Assembly (NCBI GenBank): GCA_016199265.1
Contig: JACQGX010000005.1
Span: 1-49,468, forward strand
Length of the DNA stretch: 49,468 bases
Reading direction: 5' to 3'
DNA from: Chloroflexota bacterium
GTDB lineage: Bacteria; Chloroflexota; UBA11872; UBA12225
Below the pieces are notes generated by a model. It was given only the letters and a program-made list of their open reading frames with translations. It was not told the origin of the DNA and searched no databases. The position numbers and the translations under genes were made by a program. Of this stretch, positions 33,177 to 40,540 are shown piece after piece (position 1 is the first letter of the stretch; each line of letters starts with the position of its first letter).

Positions 33177-33463
33177 AGGTACACCGTACCAGTTTTCAAC
33201 CACGACTTTGGGGCAGGTCCAACCCGGCAGCATGCGGGTACCTTGAGCGCGAGCAACCGTCCGCGCCTGAGAACGACTTCGCCTCGATCGGCGGTGACCG
33301 TGCCCTCGCCCTCGAGGCAATAGGTCACCTGGTCGGCGTCATGCGCCTCGAGACCGCCGGACGACTGCTGCCCCGGATGCAGGACCATCGTCGCGACCTG
33401 CGACTGCCGCGACGTCCAGAGCACCCGAAAGAACCCCTGGGGATCGACCACGAACTTTTCCAT
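33173..33463 (-). CDS. Small cupin-domain protein (96 aa)
   Basis: A 96-residue single-domain cupin from ATG 33463 with CGGAGG ahead. 'VATMVLHPGQQSSGGLEAHD' and 'DQVTYCLEGEGTVTADRGEV' form the first cupin motif, and 'VLRRGRLLALKVP' leads into the second. The usual metal ligands are poorly kept (one His in 'EAHDADQ'). The C-terminal 'RVGPAPKSWLKTGTVYL' departs from family patterns; one frame over, the DNA reads 'PKVVVENWYGVP', which looks more cupin-like, so a recent frameshift is possible. The four-base overlap with the next gene argues that the present stop is used. Confidence 0.72.
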   Translation of the reverse strand: MEKFVVDPQGFFRVLWTSRQSQVATMVLHPGQQSSGGLEAHDADQVTYCLEGEGTVTADRGEVVLRRGRLLALKVPACCRVGPAPKSWLKTGTVYL

Positions 33464-33675
33464 ACGGCGCCTCCGTTTCTATCCTGCCACGCCGGCAATC
33501 ATGCCGGCATGTTTCTGGGCGGCGGCAAGGACATGCGAGCCAGCGGCGGCCGGTGAGCGGTCCCAGCCATAAGTTGCACAACCCAACGCCTGAGCAATGT
33601 ATTGTGGAAGGGGCCGCCGGTCAGCAACATGTCCAACCAGCGGCCCGTTGAGATGGCAGAGCAGCTACACAAGCA

Positions 33676-34041
33676 ATGGCGACAAAACGAGATCCGCTTC
33701 CTGGTGACGCGTTCGTGGTCCGGGGCGGGATCATTACTCCTGAGAGCATTCAGAGAGGGGCAGATGAGCACCCGGAGGGCCTGTGGGGGATCTCGGTCCA
33801 GAGTGCACCCGGTATGTCGCCAGCGGATCTGGCGCGGGCCGGCCGCATCCCGCACGGCAAAATCTGCATCAGCACGGTGGGCCGCATCCGGTCCATTGGC
33901 CCAAGATTTGACGTAGTATCTACGAGTGGTGCCGGCAGACACGCGACGCTGATGATCCCGTCACGTCCGGTGTCAAGACAAGATGCGATGGCGGTCGCTG
34001 CAGCATTTGGCGAACCAGTAGAGAACCCCGCCCGCCGGTGA
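33676..34041 (+). CDS. Hypothetical protein, first gene of a two-gene module (121 aa)
   Basis: Starts ATG 33676; the ribosome site is weak. The sequence is compact and soluble: 'PGDAFVVRGGIITPESIQRG', 'EGLWGISVQSAPGMSPADLA', 'GRIPHGKICISTVGRIRSIG', then 'GAGRHATLMIPSRPVSRQDA'. I do not recognise the family. A second small gene begins 45 bases downstream on the same strand. Such pairs often represent toxin/antitoxin or defence modules, but nothing in the sequence proves it. The two genes lie in a patch rich in small accessory genes. Confidence 0.62.
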   Translation: MATKRDPLPGDAFVVRGGIITPESIQRGADEHPEGLWGISVQSAPGMSPADLARAGRIPHGKICISTVGRIRSIGPRFDVVSTSGAGRHATLMIPSRPVSRQDAMAVAAAFGEPVENPARR

Positions 34042-34086
34042 GGCCCGGCAGTGCAATAACGGGTGCAGTCAGGAAGGAAACGGCAC

Positions 34087-34416
34087 ATGGAGCAACTGCG
34101 GCTCGACTTCAACAACCGAGACGAACGAGATTGGGTGCGTATCGGCCCGGCAGCCGCCGCACGCATCTCCGCGTTCCGCGAGCAACGGCTTGCGCATGGT
34201 GATCGCGTCGAGGTGCTGGACGAGGAGGGAAACCGCTGCCTCGGGGTCCTCCGCGAGGATCCCACGCGTCCGCGGGGGCATCGTTGGTACGTCGAACTCG
34301 ACTGGTCAACCTGGATCGATGCCGACACAGACGCCGATCCAGGTGTGACGGCCGCCCAACCGTCTGAGCCCGTTCAAGACCGCCGCGCCGAGGCTCCACC
34401 GGGCCTCGCTCGTTGA
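34087..34416 (+). CDS. Hypothetical protein, second gene of a two-gene module (109 aa)
   Basis: ATG 34087 follows AGGAAGG. The N-terminal half contains 'MEQLRLDFNNRDERDWVRIG' and 'GDRVEVLDEEGNRCLGVLRE', which looks like a small beta-barrel, perhaps nucleic-acid or ligand binding. It continues 'WYVELDWSTWIDADTDAD' and ends in a low-complexity acidic and Pro-rich tail. The family is unknown. It is followed 25 bases downstream by the 99-bp inverted-repeat element at 34441, which could act as its terminator. Confidence 0.62.
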   Translation: MEQLRLDFNNRDERDWVRIGPAAAARISAFREQRLAHGDRVEVLDEEGNRCLGVLREDPTRPRGHRWYVELDWSTWIDADTDADPGVTAAQPSEPVQDRRAEAPPGLAR

Positions 34417-34440
34417 GGGCCGCGGCACCGGGCCAACACT

Positions 34441-34539
34441 CTAGAGCGCCGGTCAAGTAGTTGGCTTCATCCCTGGAGCGCCGAGGGTGTGGCTGGTTCG
34501 CCTAACCTGGAGGCATCGACTACTTGACCGGCGCTCTAG
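34441..34539. mobile_element. 99-bp element with 20-bp perfect terminal inverted repeats
   Basis: CTAGAGCGCCGGTCAAGTAG (34441-34460) and its exact complement (34520-34539) bound a 59-base centre with weaker residual complementarity just inside the arms. Both outer ends are CTAG. It lies between convergent small genes and has no coding frame. The size, symmetry and ends suggest a miniature inverted-repeat element; a large terminator hairpin is the alternative. Confidence 0.65.
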
Positions 34540-34594
34540 CGAAGTGCAGTTCGATGCTCACCCTACCAGTGGTGACCAACCTGCGTCAGGCCGG

Positions 34595-35017
34595 CTATCC
34601 TGGTTCCGTCTGGTGACCGCTGGAAGTGATCGGACCAGCGTGGCCGCGCCAGCGTAAGAGCGCCGCGGCCTGCGCGCGGCGGAGCAGCAAACGATCTGCT
34701 TCTTCGCGCAGCCGCGTCAGCTCCATCTGCTCCGCTGGCGTCAATTCGCCGGCCGTGCGCTTGCCAAGTAGCGCTGCATGCCGCGCCACTTGCTCCGAGC
34801 CGGGTCGGCTACGCCAGATCGCCCAGAGCGCCTCATCCGTATATTCGTCAAGCGCCTGCAACTCGGCGCGGCACTCCTCGGGCACATCCTGCACGCCCGG
34901 AGGCAACCCGGCCGCGAGCGCGCGCCTGGCAACCTCATCTACCGGCGCATGCAGCGCCCTCGCGGTGCGCTCGAGTCGCTCGAAGAGCTCCTCAGGAATG
35001 GTGATCGTCTGAGCCAT
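34595..35017 (-). CDS. Antitoxin-like protein, 140 aa
   Basis: Starts at ATG 35017 with GAGG just ahead. The N-terminus 'MAQTITIPEELFERLERTAR' with 'DEVARRALAAGLPP' resembles a ribbon-helix-helix DNA-binding segment. The C-terminal half is helical: 'SEQVARHAALLGKRTAGELT', 'EQMELTRLREEADRLLLRRA' and 'QAAALLRWRGH', a pattern I associate with antitoxin-like proteins common in Chloroflexota and Cyanobacteria. No toxin gene is adjacent: upstream are 149 bases of noncoding DNA, then the stop of the GH5-like gene. The role is inferred from pattern only. Confidence 0.72.
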   Translation of the reverse strand: MAQTITIPEELFERLERTARALHAPVDEVARRALAAGLPPGVQDVPEECRAELQALDEYTDEALWAIWRSRPGSEQVARHAALLGKRTAGELTPAEQMELTRLREEADRLLLRRAQAAALLRWRGHAGPITSSGHQTEPG

Positions 35018-35166
35018 TCATCCGCCTCGGGCAATCCGTCACACGTGTGCAATGGTCCCACCATAACAGAAAGAGAGATCGGCCGTCGCCCTCAAGGTCG
35101 AGAGCAACGCCCCATGTTGTCGTGGCTTATTGTTGCAGGGCAGTTATTGCTGCTCAAAGGCATACG

Positions 35167-37365
35167 TCAGGTCGGTGTGCCGGGCAACTCGCCCGGACGG
35201 CACGTCCAGTTGGGCCGCGCAGGGCAGTATTGGCCGAAGAAGCGGCTGCCCTGTGCCTGCTGCGCCAGGTCAGGCGGGAGCGCCGGCCCCGCCTGGCCCG
35301 CCAGGATGCCCTTGAAGTAATCGGCCAGGAGAACGCCCCGAGTCACGCTCGTGGCAGCGTCGAAGTGCATGATGCCCCGCTGAAACCGCTGGTAGACAAA
35401 CCCGCGGTTTGTCGGGTCATACTGCGGGTGGCTCGTGGGGAAACCCCAGACCTCCAGATTCGCCAGCGCGGCCAGGGCCTGCCTTGAGCTTGTCGAGGAG
35501 TTGGGCTCGGTCTGGGGATCCATGCCAGGCACGGTGTTCACAAAAGTGCGGAAGAAGTTGACCGGCAAGCCGTCGAACTCGTCGGGCGAGACCGAGCGGA
35601 TGTGATCCAGCACCGCCTCCCCGTAACCTGGCGTCTCCGGTCCGGGTGCCGCCCCGGCCACCGCCGGATCGTAGGCGGGGAAGGTGCTGAAGTTGAACTG
35701 GTTGTAGGGCAGCAGGTCGGGGTCGAGCAGGTTCATCGTGCGCACGGGAGCGCCCTCTCCGCATTGCTGGAGGAGCTGCCGCTGGAAGAACTGCGTCGTG
35801 CAGCCCAGGAACGGCACCGCCCGGCCGACGGGGTAGCCGAACGTGTCGATGCCGCCCATGCTCGTGAAATAGGCCCAGAACGGATCGTGGTCGACGCGGA
35901 AGGCGGTCTGGGCGAAGTAGCGCGCGTCACGCGGCGCGGGGGGCAGACTGGAGCCGGTAAAGGCGCGGCACATGTGCGACGGGCCGGCTGCGCGGTTTGC
36001 CGCTTCAAGCTGGGCGGCGACGTCGCGCCAGGCAGCCCACAGCGCCGCCTCGTCGAGTGCGCCGGTGATGCCCCGACGTATGTCGGCGTCGAGCACCGCC
36101 TCCGGTCCCGGCGCCGGCGAGCCCCACGAGGCCACGCCGGCGACCGGCGCGCGGTCGACCAGGTCGCGCACGCCCCAGAGATGGTCGTGCAGCCGCCCAT
36201 CGAGGTCGCGCCGCGGCCGGGCGAGACCCTCACGGATCGCCGTGGCCCGATCTCCCCCGAACCGCTGCCGCATCTCCTCCGGCGTGCCGAGCGTGAAGCC
36301 GTATTCGGTGTACAGGGAAGCGACGCCGGCTTGGGCGAAGACGGCGGCGTCGTCGAGCGGGTAGAGGTTGAAGTCGTAGCCGGTCAGGCCCCACACGTTC
36401 CAGCAGTGTTCGCCGCAGGCATCGAGCGCCTGTTGCACCAGCTTCCGGTACGTCGGCACCAAGTCGGGCACCGCATCGCCCTTTGGCCGGTACTCCCAGT
36501 CGACGAGCTCGGCGATGTACTGCGCGCCCATGAGGATCAGGTGGTTCTGGTCGAGCGCGCGGATCGTATCGACCATATCGCGCGTGAAAGCGAGATACCA
36601 GTCGTACGCTTGGTCGGGGTTGATGCCGTTGCGCGGGCTGTTGCGCGCTTTGAGCTCGTTGCCGAGCTGCCAGCCAAGCAGCGCGCGGCTGCCGGCGAGC
36701 GCGGGCACGACTTGCTGCACCCAAGGCTTGTAGTACACCTCGTAGTTGGGCAGGCCGGTCAGGCGGCCGAAGCCGTGCTCCTGCTCAAACTCGAACTGCC
36801 GTACGCCGGCCCGGTACCACGGCGCCGGCAGGACGGGAGTCTCCCGGAAACCCGGGTGGTCGAACGCGTGGCGGTCGCCGGGAACGCCGGGCGGGTAGTA
36901 GTCGGTCAGGGCGACCAGGACGTAGATCGACTCGGATGCATCATGCGCCGCGTTGAACGCCTCTACCCGCGCCAGCAGCGTGCGGAGCGCGGCCACGGCG
37001 GCGGCCGCGTCGCGCGGAGCGCGATCGGGCGATAGGCTGCGGCCGGTGGCGAACACGCGCATCCAGCGCAGATTGTGGCGGCGCATCCACGCGAGCGTCT
37101 CTTCGAGCCCCTGGCGGTAGAGCAGACTGGGTACGTTGATGCCGGCCGAGCGCAGCGGGAGACAGTTGGGGTCGAAGAGCTGCCCGCCGACGGCCGCGAC
37201 GAAGCCCGGCGTGCGCCAGTCGTGCGAGCGTGCGGCGCTAACCGGTGCGGTGGCGATTTCGGCGTCGACCGTGCGCACTCGAGCGAGCGGCACAACGAGT
37301 GCAAGCGCAAGCAGGATAGCCACGCCAGCCCGGACCCGGCGAGCGGGTGGAATGCCCGCTAACAT
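35167..37365 (-). CDS. Secreted GH5-like glycosidase with C-terminal FGYP-type domain
   Basis: 732 residues. An N-terminal signal or anchor segment (AGVAILLALALVVPLARV, 13-30) is followed by a mannanase-like TIM barrel (about 50-420) with 'LRSAGINVPSLLYRQGLEET', N236-E237 in 'GWQLGNEL' as acid/base and E354 in 'ASLYTEYGF' as nucleophile. The C-terminal region (about 480-700) carries the tandem 'FTSMGGIDTFGYPVGRA', 'QFFQRQLLQQ' and 'RFQRGIMHFD' pattern, a surface domain I associate with Chloroflexota secreted proteins. It should cleave beta-linked polysaccharide outside the cell. The start ATG 37365 has only a weak ribosome site. It is divergent from the PHP hydrolase gene at 37508, so the two may be co-regulated. 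Confidence 0.82.
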   Translation of the reverse strand: MLAGIPPARRVRAGVAILLALALVVPLARVRTVDAEIATAPVSAARSHDWRTPGFVAAVGGQLFDPNCLPLRSAGINVPSLLYRQGLEETLAWMRRHNLRWMRVFATGRSLSPDRAPRDAAAAVAALRTLLARVEAFNAAHDASESIYVLVALTDYYPPGVPGDRHAFDHPGFRETPVLPAPWYRAGVRQFEFEQEHGFGRLTGLPNYEVYYKPWVQQVVPALAGSRALLGWQLGNELKARNSPRNGINPDQAYDWYLAFTRDMVDTIRALDQNHLILMGAQYIAELVDWEYRPKGDAVPDLVPTYRKLVQQALDACGEHCWNVWGLTGYDFNLYPLDDAAVFAQAGVASLYTEYGFTLGTPEEMRQRFGGDRATAIREGLARPRRDLDGRLHDHLWGVRDLVDRAPVAGVASWGSPAPGPEAVLDADIRRGITGALDEAALWAAWRDVAAQLEAANRAAGPSHMCRAFTGSSLPPAPRDARYFAQTAFRVDHDPFWAYFTSMGGIDTFGYPVGRAVPFLGCTTQFFQRQLLQQCGEGAPVRTMNLLDPDLLPYNQFNFSTFPAYDPAVAGAAPGPETPGYGEAVLDHIRSVSPDEFDGLPVNFFRTFVNTVPGMDPQTEPNSSTSSRQALAALANLEVWGFPTSHPQYDPTNRGFVYQRFQRGIMHFDAATSVTRGVLLADYFKGILAGQAGPALPPDLAQQAQGSRFFGQYCPARPNWTCRPGELPGTPT

Positions 37366-37451
37366 GGGCGCAGGCGATCCCTTCGGTGGGTGGTTGAAGG
37401 CATGGCGTACGAATCAAACGCCGGCCAGGCTTCGGCGGCAGCGGCCGCTGA

Positions 37452-37480
37452 GACAAATGGGAGGACGTTCCGACAAATGG
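37452..37480 (+). promoter_or_regulatory. Direct repeat GACAAATGG, 20-bp period
   Basis: GACAAATGG occurs at 37452-37460 and 37472-37480, exactly two helical turns apart, in the 142-bp divergent region between the GH5-like and PHP genes. The spacing suggests an operator or activator site for one or both genes. Confidence 0.5.
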
Positions 37481-37507
37481 CCGAGCATGGTAGCATCGGC
37501 ACAGGCT

Positions 37508-39505
37508 ATGACCAACGCTTCTGAACAGTTCGCACCGACCAACCTCTCCGTCACCGTGACGCCCGATCGCGGCCAGATCGGGGAATGGGGCACGTGGACG
37601 GTTCGCTTCACCGTGGGCGAGGACGGTATCCGCCAAGGCGGCGCCATCCAGGTGGCGCTGCCGATCTCGTGGCACCAGTGGTGGCGCAACTCCAGCCGCC
37701 GGGTGCAGGCGACCGCGCCGGCCGACCCGTTCTACGTCAGCGCCCGAGCCTCGCGTCCCGGCGTGCGTCTGCGGTGCGAGGTGCAGGAAGAGACACCGCC
37801 CGGAGGCGCCACCGAGGACGAGTTCGTCAAGCGTTCCCGCATCGACATCGACGGCCGGCCCAGCCGCTACGCCTGGGTGGTACGGGTCACGGTAGAAGAA
37901 GGAGCGCTCACCGCTGGTGATACGATCGACGTCCGCTACGGCGACCGCTCGGGCGGCAGCCGGGGCTTCACACCGCCGCTGTGGGGCGAATCGCCCGACC
38001 GAGTGCGGGCCGCGGTCGACGCCGACGGCAGCGGGCACTTCGTGCTCTTACCCGAGGACGCCCTCCCATGGCTGTATGTCGACCCCGGTGAGCCCGCGGA
38101 GCTGGCGATCGTCGTACCATCGACCACCGTCGCCGGCGAGCCGGCCGAGGCGCTCGTCGTCGCACTCGACGCCAACCTGAACCCCACGTGGGCGCCCGGC
38201 CTGCGAGTCGGCGTGCGCGTGGCGGAAGGGGAAGCCGAACTGGCGGCGGAGGGACGGCCAGCACCTATCGCGACTGTGATGCTGGACAGGGCCGAGCAAC
38301 GGAGCGTGCGGCTACGATTCGTGCCCCGAGCAGAAGGGATTATCCGCCTGCGTGCCCAATCGGTGGACGGGCGGCTGTACGCGCACTCGAACCCCAGCCG
38401 GTGCGCGGCGGCAGCACCTGCTGAGCGGCTCTACTGGGGCGACATCCACGGGCACACCAGCTACAGCGGCGACGGCACCGGCGCGCCAGAAGACGCCTAC
38501 CGCTACGCGCGCGACGTCTCCGGGCTGGAGATCTACGGCAACGCCGACCACGACGGCGCCCTCTCGGAGCAGGACTGGCGGGAGATTGTCGAGCGCAACG
38601 CGCGCTACTATGAACCGGGCCGCTTCGTGACGCTCGTCGGCTACGAGATGGGCTACCGCTATCCCTACGGCCACCACAACGCCTACTTCCGGGGAGCGGA
38701 CGGCCCGCTGATCAAGGGGCGCGAGATGCCCCTGCCGGAGTATTGGGCGCAGGCCACGCCCGGCGAGGTGCTCACCATCCCGCACCACACCGTGGCGTTG
38801 GGGCGGCCGGGGCGGCCGAACGTCGACTGGTCGGTGCACGACGACCGGTTCCGCCCGCTGGTGGAGATCTACTCGGGGCACGGACAGTCGGAAGTGAGTG
38901 CGCCCGACCACCCGCTGGCATCCGACGTGGTCGACTTCACCCTCACCGGCCCCGCCGATTCGCCCAGCTCCGTTCAGGAAGGCTGGCTCACCGGCCTGCG
39001 GCTTGGCGTGATTGCCTCGTCGGATAACCACTGCGCCCGACCGGGACGCGAGGGCTTCGGCACGATGGCGGTGTACGCGCCCGAGCTGACGCGCGAGGCC
39101 GTCTTCGACGCGATGCGACGACGCCGCACCTACGCCACCACCGGCTCGCGCATCATCCTCGATTTCGCCGTCAACGGCACCCCCATGGGCGGGGAGTGCC
39201 GGATCGAGCCCGGACAGGCGGGACAGGCGGCGCACCTCACCGGGCACGTCACCGGCCCAGGGCCGCTGCGCTTCGTCGAGATTCTGCGCGCCGACCTGAG
39301 CGCGCCGGCAGAGGAACGTGAGTGGCAGATCGCCCATCGCCACTGGTTCTCGGGCATGGGCGCACCGTGCGAGCTGACGCTCGACTGGACCGACGAGCAG
39401 CCGCCGCCGCACGGCGTCTACTACATCCGCGTCCGCCAGCGCGACGCAATCCACGGCCGCGTCGCGATGGCCTGGTCGTCGCCGGTCTGGGTGGAGCGGG
39501 GATAG
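37508..39505 (+). CDS. PHP-superfamily hydrolase (DUF3604-type, CehA/McbA-like)
   Basis: About 665 residues. The N-terminal 300 residues are beta-rich (DRGQIGEWGTWTVRFTVGED, then Ig-like repeats). The C-terminal half (about 305-600) is a PHP metal-dependent domain: 'YWGDIHGHTSYSGDG' (H314, H316), 'EIYGNADHDG' (D347, H348), 'EVLTIPHHTVALG', 'LVEIYSGHGQSEVS' and 'GVIASSDNHCARPGREG'. These motifs bind the metal cluster in the DUF3604 family. Known relatives act as phospho- or sulfo-ester hydrolases, but the substrate here is not determinable. The start is uncertain: ATG 37508 is preferred because upstream in-frame ATGs (37487, 37457) fall in the repeat/promoter region, and none has a good ribosome site. 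No signal peptide is seen. Confidence 0.87.
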   Translation: MTNASEQFAPTNLSVTVTPDRGQIGEWGTWTVRFTVGEDGIRQGGAIQVALPISWHQWWRNSSRRVQATAPADPFYVSARASRPGVRLRCEVQEETPPGGATEDEFVKRSRIDIDGRPSRYAWVVRVTVEEGALTAGDTIDVRYGDRSGGSRGFTPPLWGESPDRVRAAVDADGSGHFVLLPEDALPWLYVDPGEPAELAIVVPSTTVAGEPAEALVVALDANLNPTWAPGLRVGVRVAEGEAELAAEGRPAPIATVMLDRAEQRSVRLRFVPRAEGIIRLRAQSVDGRLYAHSNPSRCAAAAPAERLYWGDIHGHTSYSGDGTGAPEDAYRYARDVSGLEIYGNADHDGALSEQDWREIVERNARYYEPGRFVTLVGYEMGYRYPYGHHNAYFRGADGPLIKGREMPLPEYWAQATPGEVLTIPHHTVALGRPGRPNVDWSVHDDRFRPLVEIYSGHGQSEVSAPDHPLASDVVDFTLTGPADSPSSVQEGWLTGLRLGVIASSDNHCARPGREGFGTMAVYAPELTREAVFDAMRRRRTYATTGSRIILDFAVNGTPMGGECRIEPGQAGQAAHLTGHVTGPGPLRFVEILRADLSAPAEEREWQIAHRHWFSGMGAPCELTLDWTDEQPPPHGVYYIRVRQRDAIHGRVAMAWSSPVWVERG

Positions 39506-39511
39506 TCTAAA

Positions 39512-39546
39512 CCAAGTGTAAAGTGCAAAATGCAAAGTGCAAAGTG
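39512..39546. repeat. Short degenerate tandem repeat AAAGTGCAAA
   Basis: AAGTGTAAAGTGC, AAAATGC, AAAGTGC and AAAGTG run on after the PHP hydrolase stop. The tract is noncoding and similar in style to the GTGAAAC tract at 384-410. Confidence 0.55.
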
Positions 39547-39636
39547 AGGCGGCCGGCGGGGTTCACCTTGGCTTCGGTTTAGGGCACAAGCGCAAGGCTC
39601 TCTCGACGTGAGTAACGATATCTCGTGAGCGCCTCC

Positions 39637-39768
39637 GCCAGGGGCTCAAGCCCCAGGCTACGTCAACAAAGGACGCTGGAAGCGCCCTGAGGCGGCTCGG
39701 GGGGCAGCCTGCTTGAGCTGGCTTCGTCGACGTAGCCAAGGAGGCCAAGGCGGCTTCAGCCCCCGGCG
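39637..39768. repeat. Dispersed repeat with GGGGCTCAAGCCCC core, copy 2
   Basis: Matches 32783-32861 in the order of its conserved blocks and extends further. GGCTACGTC and GACGTAGCC form an internal inverted repeat, and the right end (GGCTTCAGCCCCCGGC) mirrors the left (GCCAGGGGCTCAAGCCCC). It fills most of the 250-bp spacer between convergent genes and could also end transcription. Confidence 0.62.
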
Positions 39769-40241
39769 GGCGAGGCTGACGTATATGCTGGGGTCGAGAG
39801 CGGCACGGTATGGAGGGAGCGCAGCCGCATCAGGAGCGTGAACCCGAGCAGCGCAACCGACGCGGCGCCGAGCAGCGGCTGGATGGGCGCAAAGTAAGAT
39901 AGGGCGCCGCCGGTGCCGAGCAGCAGCACGACCACTTTGTTGCACACCGGACAGCCGACCGCGAGTGTCGAGAGCACGCCGCCGACGGTCAGCCGCCCAG
40001 GGCCGGCGGGGCACGCCACGACGGCGCCGGTGGCGCCGCGAAAGAACGTGGCCACAAGCGGCCCCATCAGGGCTGCCGTGGTGATCCAAAAGACGTAATC
40101 GAGCGGCCGGGTCGGCGTCATCCGCGCGAAAAACGGCGACGGGATCAGCACGGTCGGGATGCCGATCGCCACCGCGGTGGCCGCAGCGGCGCCGAGCGAC
40201 ACCAGCCAGAACCGCGGACGTCTGAGCACATGCGTCAGCAT
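39756..40241 (-). CDS. Small membrane protein with conserved CPxC motif
   Basis: A 161-residue protein from ATG 40241 with AGGAGG ahead. Four hydrophobic segments are visible: 'FWLVSLGAAAATAVAIGIPT', 'VFWITTAALMGPLVATFF', a 'GVLSTLAVGCPVCNKVVVLL' stretch and 'LLGAASVALLGFTLLMRL'. The GCPVCNK in the third segment is a C-x-x-C at the membrane, as in small proteins linked to thiol redox or metal handling. The family is known to me only as uncharacterised. It ends 39756, next to the dispersed repeat. The antiporter/rhodanese gene lies upstream on the same strand with 134 bases between. Confidence 0.82.
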   Translation of the reverse strand: MLTHVLRRPRFWLVSLGAAAATAVAIGIPTVLIPSPFFARMTPTRPLDYVFWITTAALMGPLVATFFRGATGAVVACPAGPGRLTVGGVLSTLAVGCPVCNKVVVLLLGTGGALSYFAPIQPLLGAASVALLGFTLLMRLRSLHTVPLSTPAYTSASPAGG

Positions 40242-40375
40242 GCGCCTCGCCTCCTGCAAACAGAGCCCCCAAACGACTGCATCTACGGCAAGTATGGCAC
40301 GGCGAGGCAAGGTTCTCACGCCGTGGCATTCTGGCATGCCGCGGCACGCCGGGCCTCGTCGCCTACCACTGGCGC

Positions 40376-40540
40376 TCAAGCCAACCTACCGGCAGTCACC
40401 GGCTCCGGGTTTGGGCCGACCGGTACTGGCTCATACGGATACTGCTCCCGCCACGCGTTGTAGCCTCCCTGCAGCGCGGCCGCCTCGAAGCCGAGCGCGC
40501 GGAGGTGCTGCGCCGCACGGGCGCTCGTCGCCTCACTTGG
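40376..40540 (-). other. In-frame rhodanese C-terminus beyond a TGA
   Basis: Directly after the TGA at 40543-40541 the same frame stays open for 54 codons to a TGA at 40378-40376. It encodes 'PSEATSARAAQHLRALGFEA', 'ALQGGYNAWREQYPYEPVPV', the standard end of a rhodanese domain. Family members usually have Cys where the TGA stands (Y-C-S/T-C-P-x-E). Three explanations fit: a TGC-to-TGA nonsense change, a sequencing error, or a recoded selenocysteine. A small GC stem (40532-40529 with 40523-40520) follows the TGA but does not clearly match a bacterial SECIS. Confidence 0.75.
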
